From JAWWBN01 sp033720955 (lineage in GTDB: Bacteria; Acidobacteriota; Thermoanaerobaculia; Multivoradales; JAHEKO01), in the NCBI GenBank assembly GCA_033720955.1, contig JAWWBN010000255.1, positions 1 through 5,320 on the forward strand: 5,320 nt of DNA, written 5' to 3'. The notes beneath the pieces are model-generated. The model was not told the origin of the DNA, did no database searches, and worked only from the letters and a program-made list of their open reading frames with translations. Position numbers and translations under genes: made by a program. This document shows positions 1 to 5,320 of this stretch, piece by piece (positions within the stretch are counted from its first letter, which is position 1; the number at the start of each line of letters is the position of its first letter).

Positions 1-1807
1 CCCCAACGGCGGCGGCTTCGGCGGCAAGAGCGACCCCTTCAACCACGAGATCGTCGCCGCCAAGATGGCCCTCGAGCTCGGGCGCCCGGTCAAGATCACC
101 CTCACCCGCGAAGAGGTCTTCTACTGCCACCGCGGGCGCCACCCGGTGCTGATGCGGATGCGCACCGGCTTCAACGCCGACGGCACGATCGCCGCGCACC
201 ACCTGGAGACCGCCCTCGACGGCGGCGCCTACGGCAGCTACGGCGTCGCCTCGACCTACTACACCGGGGCGCTGGAGACCGTCACCTACAAGATCCCGGC
301 CTACCGCTTCGAGAGCGTACGGGCGTTCACCAACAAGCCGCCCTGCGGCCCCAAGCGCGGCCACGGCACCCCGCAGCCGCGCTTCGGCTTCGAGATCCAC
401 CTCGACAAGGCGGCGCACCGGCTGCGGATCGACCCCGCCGATCTGCGGCTCGGCATGCTCGAGGAGCCGCACCAGGTCACCGCCAACTGGCTGCAGCTCG
501 GCACCATCGGCCTGAAGCGATGCATCGAGGCGGTGGTCGAGGGCAGCGGCTGGCGCGAGCGGCGCGGCAGGCTGCCCCACGGCCGCGGTCTGGGCCTCGC
601 CTGCGGCTCCTACCTCTGCGGAGCCGGGCTGCCGATCTACTGGAACCACATGCCCCAGTCCGGGGTCCAGCTTCTCCTGGACCGCTCCGGCGCGGTGTCC
701 GTCTTCTGCGGCGAGACCGAGATCGGCCAGGGCTCCGACTCGATCCTGGCGGCGATCGTGGCCGAGGTGCTGGGGATCGAGCTCGACGACGTGCGGCTCT
801 GCGTGGGCGACACCGGCTTCACGCCGGTGGACCTGGGCAGCTACTCCTCGCGGGTCACGCTCATGGTGGGCAACGCCGCCGTCGAGGCGGCGCGCCGGGC
901 GCGCGACCTGATCGCCGCCCCGGTGGCCGAGCGGCTCGAGCTGCCCCCGCACCGGCTGGTCTTCGCCGGCGGCCGGGTCTTCGACGCCGAGGACCCCGAG
1001 CACGGCATGAGCTTCGCCGAGGCCTGCGTGATCGCCGAGGCCCACCACGGCACCCTGGGCACGGTGGGCTCCTACCTTCCGCCGCGCTCCCCCGGCCGCT
1101 ACCGCGGGTGCGGGGTGGGCCCGTCGCCGACCTACTCCTACAGCGCCGCCGTGATCGAGGTCGAGGTGGACCCCGAGACCGGGATCTACCGGCCCCTGCA
1201 CGTCTGGCTCGCCCACGACATCGGGCGGGCGCTCAACCCCGTCCTGGTGCTGGGACAGATCGAGGGCTCGGTGTACATGGGACTGGGCGAGGCGATGATG
1301 GAGGAGCAGATCTTCCGCCGTCTGCCGCCGCGACGCTCGAACGCCCTGGTCCACAAGATGCCGTCGCTGCTCGAGCAGAAGAGCCCCACCTTTCTCGAGA
1401 TGCCGCCGGTCACGAGCTACATCGTCGAGGACCCCGACGCCCTCGGCCCCTTCGGCGCCAAGGAGGTCGGGCAGGGACCGCTCCTGCCGGTGCCGCCGGC
1501 GCTCGCCAACGCCATCTTCGACGCGGTGGGGGCGCGGGTGGACCAGGTCCCCATCCAGCCGCAGATGATCCTGCGGGCTCTGGACGCCGGTCGCTCCGGC
1601 GGCGAGGCGCGGTACGGCCCGCGGCGCTTCCCCGACCTGGACTTCGGCGAGCGGCTGCGGATCCCGACTCCGGCCCAGGGCGGCGACGGACGGGCCGTCA
1701 ACGACTTCCAGCACAAGTCGTCGCAAGGGGTGGCCGGCGCCTCCGGCACCATGACCACCCGCGAGGAGGCGCTGGCGGAGAAGAAGGGAGACCTCACCAC
1801 CCGGTGA
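1..1807 (+). CDS. hcrA: Molybdopterin-binding (alpha) subunit of a 4-hydroxybenzoyl-CoA-reductase-type molybdenum hydroxylase, 5' end missing
   Basis: The reading frame is open from base 2, so the gene begins before the window; 601 residues plus a TGA stop are visible (residue 1 is the codon at 2-4). The molybdenum-hydroxylase signature GGGFGGK is at visible residues 3-9, upstream of the first in-frame ATG at 65, which is therefore internal. Other family motifs follow: GPKRGHG near 116-122, GETEIGQG at 237-244 (molybdopterin contact region), DLGSYSSR at 277-284, HDIGRALNP near 404-412, and GAKEVGQG at 485-492. The family binds molybdopterin cytosine dinucleotide. With a FAD subunit and a [2Fe-2S] subunit, 4-hydroxybenzoyl-CoA reductase removes the phenolic hydroxyl of 4-hydroxybenzoyl-CoA to give benzoyl-CoA, using reduced ferredoxin, in the cytoplasm. 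The substrate assignment rests mainly on the neighbouring FAD subunit. Two oddities are Gln491 at the usual catalytic Glu position and a tail of about 75 residues after the core. Another CoA-thioester or aromatic substrate remains possible. Confidence 0.85.
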   Translation, partial: PNGGGFGGKSDPFNHEIVAAKMALELGRPVKITLTREEVFYCHRGRHPVLMRMRTGFNADGTIAAHHLETALDGGAYGSYGVASTYYTGALETVTYKIPAYRFESVRAFTNKPPCGPKRGHGTPQPRFGFEIHLDKAAHRLRIDPADLRLGMLEEPHQVTANWLQLGTIGLKRCIEAVVEGSGWRERRGRLPHGRGLGLACGSYLCGAGLPIYWNHMPQSGVQLLLDRSGAVSVFCGETEIGQGSDSILAAIVAEVLGIELDDVRLCVGDTGFTPVDLGSYSSRVTLMVGNAAVEAARRARDLIAAPVAERLELPPHRLVFAGGRVFDAEDPEHGMSFAEACVIAEAHHGTLGTVGSYLPPRSPGRYRGCGVGPSPTYSYSAAVIEVEVDPETGIYRPLHVWLAHDIGRALNPVLVLGQIEGSVYMGLGEAMMEEQIFRRLPPRRSNALVHKMPSLLEQKSPTFLEMPPVTSYIVEDPDALGPFGAKEVGQGPLLPVPPALANAIFDAVGARVDQVPIQPQMILRALDAGRSGGEARYGPRRFPDLDFGERLRIPTPAQGGDGRAVNDFQHKSSQGVAGASGTMTTREEALAEKKGDLTTR

Positions 1808-1810
1808 GGG
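1806..1810 (+). promoter_or_regulatory. Ribosome binding site for the FAD subunit, overlapping the upstream stop codon
   Basis: GAGGG starts inside the TGA stop of the alpha subunit and lies 7 bases before the GTG at 1818. It supports that GTG as the start and suggests translational coupling of the two subunits. The closer GGAG at 1813-1816 leaves only one base of spacing, so it is the poorer candidate. Confidence 0.6.
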
Positions 1811-1817
1811 CCGGAGC

Positions 1818-2840
1818 GTGCTGCGTCTTCCCCCCTTCCGCTTCGTCCAGCCCGGCCGGCTCGAGGAGGCGACCGCCCGCCTCGCCGACGAGGGCTCCGC
1901 CGCGCGGGTGGTGGCCGGCGGCACGGACCTCTGGCCCAACATGAAGCGCCGTCACCAGACGGCCAGCACGGTGATATCGCTGCTGCGGATCCCGGGGCTC
2001 GAGGGGATCCAAGCCAACGGCGAGCTGACCATCGGCGCCACCACCCGGCTGGACGACGTGGTGCGCAGCGAGGCGGTGCGCCGGCGCTACCCGGCCCTGG
2101 CCCGGGCGGTCGCGTCCATCTCCTCGCCGCCGCTGCGCAACATGGGCACCCTCGGCGGCAACCTCTGTCTCGATACCCGCTGCACCTACTACAACCAGAC
2201 CGAGGAGTGGCGCCGCTCCATCGACTACTGTCTGAAGGAGGAGGGCACGGTCTGCTGGGTGGCGCCCGGATCGTCCATCTGCTGGGCGCACAGCGCCTCC
2301 GACTCGGCCCCCGTCCTGGCGGCGCTCGACGCCCGGGTGCGGCTGGCCGGGGTGGAAGGCGAGCGCGAGATCGCGGTCGACGAGCTCTTCCGCAACGACG
2401 GCATCGACTACCTGACGAAGCGGCCGGAGGAGATCCTGACCGAGATCCGGCTGCCTCCGGGCTCGGCTGCCGACCGGTGCCGGAGCTCGTTCTGGAAGCT
2501 GCGCCGCCGCGGATCGATCGACTTCGCCGTGCTCTCCGTGGCGGTGGCCGTCTGGACCCACCCCGACGGCACCGTGGAGAGGGCGCGGATCTACCTGGGC
2601 TCCGTCGCCAGCCGGCCCGTGGCGGCCGAGGAGGCCAGCCGTCTGCTGGTGGGAACGCGCCCCGGGGAGGAGACGGTCGCCGCCGCCGCCCGCGCCGCCC
2701 GCAAGGTGGCGACGCCCATGGACAACACCGATTTCCAGACGCAGTGGCGGGGGGTGATGGCGGAGCGCTACGCCGAGGCGGCCCTGCGCGAGGCCCTGGG
2801 GCTCGAGCGCCGGCGGGCGCTGCCGGCCCATCCCATGTAG
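1818..2840 (+). CDS. hcrB: FAD-binding (beta) subunit of a 4-hydroxybenzoyl-CoA-reductase-type enzyme, with extra [4Fe-4S] cysteine loop
   Basis: This 340-residue protein starts at GTG 1818; the next in-frame ATG is codon 42, inside the FAD domain. It carries FAD from the molybdopterin dehydrogenase FAD-binding family: VAGGTDL at 32-38 and GTLGGNL at 110-116 are the two FAD-contact loops. From about 220 it has the C-terminal CO-dehydrogenase flavoprotein-type domain (FWKLRRRGSIDF at 225-236). Between these, residues 117-155 hold an insertion with Cys117, 122, 138, 146 and 155. In characterised 4-hydroxybenzoyl-CoA reductase the beta subunit binds an additional [4Fe-4S] cluster through four cysteines in this loop; from memory they are numbered 122, 138, 146 and 155, the same as here. 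That cluster carries electrons inward, from ferredoxin via FAD to molybdenum. The gene lies 10 bp after the alpha subunit, giving alpha-beta order with no [2Fe-2S] subunit after it. The enzyme class is firm; the exact substrate is inferred. Confidence 0.88.
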   Translation: MLRLPPFRFVQPGRLEEATARLADEGSAARVVAGGTDLWPNMKRRHQTASTVISLLRIPGLEGIQANGELTIGATTRLDDVVRSEAVRRRYPALARAVASISSPPLRNMGTLGGNLCLDTRCTYYNQTEEWRRSIDYCLKEEGTVCWVAPGSSICWAHSASDSAPVLAALDARVRLAGVEGEREIAVDELFRNDGIDYLTKRPEEILTEIRLPPGSAADRCRSSFWKLRRRGSIDFAVLSVAVAVWTHPDGTVERARIYLGSVASRPVAAEEASRLLVGTRPGEETVAAAARAARKVATPMDNTDFQTQWRGVMAERYAEAALREALGLERRRALPAHPM

Positions 2841-2884
2841 CCCGGGACCGTCGGGCCCCGGCGCTCTGCGCGCACGCCACCTCG

Positions 2885-4279
2885 ATGCTGCCGACCGCCC
2901 TCTTCCTCGCCCTCGTCCTGATCGCTCTGGCGAGCCTGCTCTGGGCGGCCCAACGACGGCGGGCGCGGGCGCTCGAGCGCTGGCACCGCCAGCCGCTGAC
3001 CCGCGAGCTGGGAGCTCCGGCGGCGCCCTCCGTCACCACCTGGGCCGACTACCTGGCGCTCGAGGAAGCGCTCTTCGCCGAGGTCGAGGAGAAGCTGGTG
3101 CGGCCCGGTGGCGAGGACGTCCTCGACCGCTACCGCGCCGGAAGCGCCAGCCACCCGGACCGTCAGCCCGTCCCGGGCAACCGGTCGTTCGAGCTGGAGG
3201 CCGCGGCGCCGCGCGGCGCGGTCCTCCTGCTGCACGGTCTGACGGACTCCCCCTACAGCGTGCGGTCCCTGGCCGCCCTCTTCGCCCGGCACGGCCTGAC
3301 CGCGGTGGCGCCGCGGCTGCCGGGACACGGCACCGCCCCGGGGGAGATCGCCCGTCGGGGACGCCGCGAGTGGCGGGCCGCCGCGACGATCGGGGCGCGG
3401 CGAGCGCAGGAGCGGGCCGCCGGCGGAGCGCTCTACCTGGTGGGCTACTCGACCGGCGCCCCGCTGGCCCTCGACCTGGTCCTGTCGGGTCGCCTGGCGG
3501 GGGTGGCGCGCATCTTCCTCATCTCCCCGGCCCTCGGCCTGGGTCCGGCTGCGGCTCTCGCCGGCCTCCACCGGCTCTACTCCTTCCTCCCCGGCCTTGC
3601 CGGTGGGCGGTGGGTTCACGTCCGTCCCGAGATCGAGCCCTTCAAGTACAACTCGTTTCCCAAGACCGCGGCCGCCGAAGCGCACCGTCTGATCTCGAAG
3701 GTGGTGCGGCGGCTGCGCCGCGCCGACGGCGCGGGCCTGCCTCCCGTGACCGTCTTCCAGTCGGTGGACGACGCCACGGTGGACGCAAGGGCGGTGCCGC
3801 GGCTTCTCGACGCCGGGCTCTTTCCCGCCAACACCGAGCTGATCCTGTTCGACCGCGACCGGAGCTCGGTGTTCGAGTCCCTGCGGCGACCCCGGCCCAG
3901 CCCCGTTCCGGAGACCGAGAGGGCCCGGGAGGGTCTCCCCTACCGGCTCACCGTCGTGGCCGGCGGCGCCGGCCCCGGCACCGCGATCGCTCGCACCTGG
4001 CCGGCGGGCGGAGGCCCGGCGGAGGAGGAGCCGCTGCGCGAGAGGTGGCCCGACCAGGTCCACTCCCTCTCCCACGTGGCGCTGCCCTTCCCCCCCGACG
4101 ACCCCCTCTACGGCTTCGCCGCCCCGGCGGGGGGGCCGGGCCTCGGTCTCGGCCGTTGGACGCCGCGCGGCGAGCGCGGCCGGCTGCGCCTCCCCGCCGG
4201 GCACCTCCTGCGGCTGCGGTCGAACCCCTTCTACGGCTACCTGGAGGGGCGGATCGCCGCCCATCTGGAGGGCGGCTAG
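2885..4279 (+). CDS. Membrane-anchored alpha/beta hydrolase, esterase/lipase-like
   Basis: A 464-residue protein is read from ATG 2885. No in-frame ATG, GTG or TTG lies between the previous gene's stop and this ATG, and no good ribosome binding site is visible before it. Residues 4-22 form one hydrophobic segment followed by an arginine-rich stretch (24-33), with no charge before it. By the positive-inside rule this suggests N-terminus out and hydrolase domain in the cytoplasm. The alpha/beta-hydrolase core begins near 111. HGLTDSP at 117-123 is the oxyanion-hole loop, RLPGHGT at 144-150 is typical of lysophospholipase/monoglyceride-lipase relatives, and GYSTG at 187-191 gives nucleophile Ser189. 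Asp296 (in DDATVD) and His397 (in SLSHVALPF) are the likely partners. About 100 residues separate Asp and His, longer than in minimal members. The substrate is unknown, probably a carboxylic ester or lipid. It lies 44 bp after the FAD subunit and may be co-transcribed with it. The stop overlaps that of the convergent gene. Confidence 0.85.
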   Translation: MLPTALFLALVLIALASLLWAAQRRRARALERWHRQPLTRELGAPAAPSVTTWADYLALEEALFAEVEEKLVRPGGEDVLDRYRAGSASHPDRQPVPGNRSFELEAAAPRGAVLLLHGLTDSPYSVRSLAALFARHGLTAVAPRLPGHGTAPGEIARRGRREWRAAATIGARRAQERAAGGALYLVGYSTGAPLALDLVLSGRLAGVARIFLISPALGLGPAAALAGLHRLYSFLPGLAGGRWVHVRPEIEPFKYNSFPKTAAAEAHRLISKVVRRLRRADGAGLPPVTVFQSVDDATVDARAVPRLLDAGLFPANTELILFDRDRSSVFESLRRPRPSPVPETERAREGLPYRLTVVAGGAGPGTAIARTWPAGGGPAEEEPLRERWPDQVHSLSHVALPFPPDDPLYGFAAPAGGPGLGLGRWTPRGERGRLRLPAGHLLRLRSNPFYGYLEGRIAAHLEGG

Positions 4280-4947
4280 CCGAACGGGACCACGAAAAGG
4301 CGCAGCGCGCCCGGCTCCAGCACCACCCGCTCCACGCTGTGACCGGGGAGGCCGAGGGAGATGCCGCGCTCGACCTTCTCCCGGGCGATGCCGAAGCGCT
4401 CGGCGAAGGACGCCGGCGAGAGCTCCAGGGCGCTCACCCGCACCCGGGAGTCGGGTCCGAAGACGATCTCGCCGTCGTGCGCCTCCGGGACCCCGCGGAC
4501 CCCCAGGAACACCTCTTTCTGCCCCAGCAGGAGGAGCAGCTTCTCGATGGCGGCGGCCGCCTGCCGCTGCTCGTCGGTCAGGTCGAGCTCGTCGATGCGG
4601 GTCAGGTCCACCGACAGCCCCATGCGCGCCTCCTCCTCCCGCACCTCGGCCTCCACCTCCTTGACCGCCGGCAACAGCTTTCTCGTTTCCTCGTGCTCGG
4701 CGATGCTGACGATCAGGAGCCGGCGCAGGTCGCTGGCGGTGAGAACCACCTCCGAGCCCTCGGACGAGGGTGGGATCTCGGCCAGCCGCGCGTCGAGGCC
4801 CCTGCGCGCGTCGGTGACCGACCAGGAGCGCGCCGGCGGCGCCGCGGCCGTCTCCTCGGACCGGCGGGTGCCGACCCACCACGCGAGACCCAGCAGCACC
4901 AGAGCGGCGAGGAGGAGGGCGGCGAGCGCCAGACCGGTCCGTTGCAC
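4276..4947 (-). CDS. Uncharacterised single-pass membrane or exported protein downstream of infC
   Basis: I do not recognise this 223-residue protein. The start is GTG at 4947-4945, 31 bp after the infC stop, with a weak GAGAG ribosome binding site (4957-4953) five bases before it. Residues 6-26 are a strongly hydrophobic segment (Leu/Ala-rich, then WWVG), probably a membrane anchor or uncleaved signal. A low-complexity Ala/Pro linker follows to about 40. Residues 70-106 look helical and highly charged, possibly a coiled coil, and a second helix spans about 124-141 (five leucines in a row at 137-141). From 145 the pattern turns to alternating hydrophobic strands, including VFLGVRG, IVFGPDSRVRV and a final LRLFVVPFG. 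The single cluster of helices followed by strands recalls small extracytoplasmic ligand-binding domains, but I cannot name a family. Position and spacing suggest co-transcription with infC. Codon usage resembles the neighbours, so it looks like a real gene and not an antisense shadow. Confidence 0.75.
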   Translation of the reverse strand: MQRTGLALAALLLAALVLLGLAWWVGTRRSEETAAAPPARSWSVTDARRGLDARLAEIPPSSEGSEVVLTASDLRRLLIVSIAEHEETRKLLPAVKEVEAEVREEEARMGLSVDLTRIDELDLTDEQRQAAAAIEKLLLLLGQKEVFLGVRGVPEAHDGEIVFGPDSRVRVSALELSPASFAERFGIAREKVERGISLGLPGHSVERVVLEPGALRLFVVPFG

Positions 4948-4978
4948 AGCGACTCTCGGCGGGCGGGAGGCGGCGGGC

Positions 4979-5320
4979 TCAGCTCTTGTCCGGCAGCGGC
5001 GCCAGGACCATGGTCATGCGCCGCGACTCGAGCCGGGTCCGGGTCTCGACGGTGGCGATGTCCTCGGTCAGCTCGACCAGCTTGTCGAGGATCTGCGATC
5101 CCAGCTCCGGCCGCCGCAGCTGGAGGTAGCGGAAGAAGATCGTCACCTTGACCTTCTTGCCCTGCTCCAGGAACTTGAGCACCCGCTTGATCTTGCGCTC
5201 TTCGTCGTGCTGGTCGATGTTGGGCCGGAACTTGACTTCCTTGACCTCGATGACGTGGGTCTTCTTGCGGGCCTCTCGGGCCTGCTTCTCCTTCTCGTAC
5301 CGGAGCTTGCCCCAGTCGAG
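4979..5320 (-). CDS. infC: Translation initiation factor IF-3, C-terminal two thirds (5' end outside window)
   Basis: The frame is open to the right edge; 113 residues plus TGA are visible out of about 170-180 usual for IF-3, so roughly 60 N-terminal residues are missing. IF-3 binds the 30S subunit, checks initiator tRNA and start codon, and prevents premature joining of 50S. The visible part begins at the end of the N-terminal domain (DWGKLRYE at 2-9, matching DYGKFxYE). It continues through the charged linker helix (EKQAREARKK), then the C-terminal domain VIEVKEVKFRP at 23-33, a QHDEERKIK helix near 37-45, FLEQGKKVKVT at 50-60, and the closing RRMTMVLAP at 100-108. The family's conserved FRGREMxH stretch is replaced by FRYLQLRR (63-70), and the tail ends in PLPDKS rather than a lysine-rich end. 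The next gene on this strand is an uncharacterised protein, not rpmI. Identity as IF-3 is secure. Confidence 0.95.
   Translation of the reverse strand, partial: LDWGKLRYEKEKQAREARKKTHVIEVKEVKFRPNIDQHDEERKIKRVLKFLEQGKKVKVTIFFRYLQLRRPELGSQILDKLVELTEDIATVETRTRLESRRMTMVLAPLPDKS

Noticed and set aside
65..67. ATG at 65 as the start of the molybdenum subunit
   Set aside because: The frame stays open to base 2 and encodes the essential GGGFGGK motif upstream of this ATG, so it is an internal methionine.
520..1944. Long plus-strand open frame overlapping the molybdenum and FAD subunits
   Set aside because: The translation is almost only Arg, Gly, Ala and Pro with no family motif. It is a shadow frame caused by high GC content.
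1794..2831. Minus-strand open frame almost exactly antisense to the FAD subunit
   Set aside because: It mirrors the codon structure of the real gene. The sense strand has FAD and iron-sulfur motifs and the antisense product has none.
2842..2861. Possible hairpin CCGGG...CCCGG between the FAD subunit and the hydrolase, as a terminator
   Set aside because: The stem is only 5 bp with a 10-base loop and no T-run follows. Such pairings are expected by chance in GC-rich DNA.
1417..3039. Long minus-strand open frame of about 540 codons opposite the reductase genes
   Set aside because: Its composition is Arg, Pro, Ser and Gly low-complexity and it lies opposite three well-supported genes.
2768..4882. 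Minus-strand open frame of about 700 codons opposite the hydrolase
   Set aside because: Low-complexity Arg/Gly/Ala product with no domain. It overlaps the hydrolase triad region and the real minus-strand gene in another frame.
4948..4978. Promoter or terminator in the gap between infC and the following gene
   Set aside because: The 31 bp are C/G-rich with no T-run, no stem and no recognisable -10/-35 pair. Only a weak GAGAG ribosome binding site is present.
3370..5151. Plus-strand open frame running through the hydrolase, the unknown gene and infC
   Set aside because: It crosses genes on both strands without motifs and is explained by few stop codons in GC-rich DNA.

Overview
The window is GC-rich bacterial DNA, densely coding, with five genes and almost no intergenic space. 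Codons mostly end in G or C, and two of the three visible start codons of complete genes are GTG. Nothing in it is phage, transposon, CRISPR or RNA-gene DNA. Taxonomy cannot be fixed from this sequence. A high-GC bacterium carrying a 4-hydroxybenzoyl-CoA-reductase-type enzyme would fit, for example, Acidobacteriota, Myxococcota or another deltaproteobacterial-type lineage, but that is a guess.

Left part, plus strand (1-2840): two tandem subunits of a xanthine-oxidase-family molybdenum hydroxylase. The first is the molybdopterin-binding large subunit, cut off at the left edge of the window. The second is the FAD-binding medium subunit. The FAD subunit carries the four-cysteine insertion typical of 4-hydroxybenzoyl-CoA reductase (HcrB/HbaD), which points to that enzyme type rather than to xanthine or CO dehydrogenase. 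The [2Fe-2S] small subunit is not in the window. It is not downstream of the FAD subunit, so it is expected upstream of the left edge. The two genes are 10 bp apart and the second has its ribosome binding site at the stop codon of the first, so they are almost certainly one transcript.

Middle, plus strand (2885-4279): a membrane-anchored alpha/beta hydrolase (esterase/lipase type) with a complete-looking Ser-Asp-His triad, 44 bp after the FAD subunit. It may be read through from the reductase operon, but nothing links it to aromatic metabolism.

Right part, minus strand (5320-4276): the C-terminal two thirds of translation initiation factor IF-3 (infC), followed after 31 bp by an uncharacterised protein with one N-terminal membrane segment. 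This second gene runs head-on into the hydrolase gene, and the two stop codons overlap in a single CTAG. The usual infC partners rpmI and rplT do not follow infC here.

I do not see a clearly new biological system. The points most worth checking are a Gln where the molybdenum-hydroxylase family has its catalytic Glu, an IF-3 with an altered FRGRE-H motif, and the uncharacterised protein that replaces rpmI/rplT downstream of infC.
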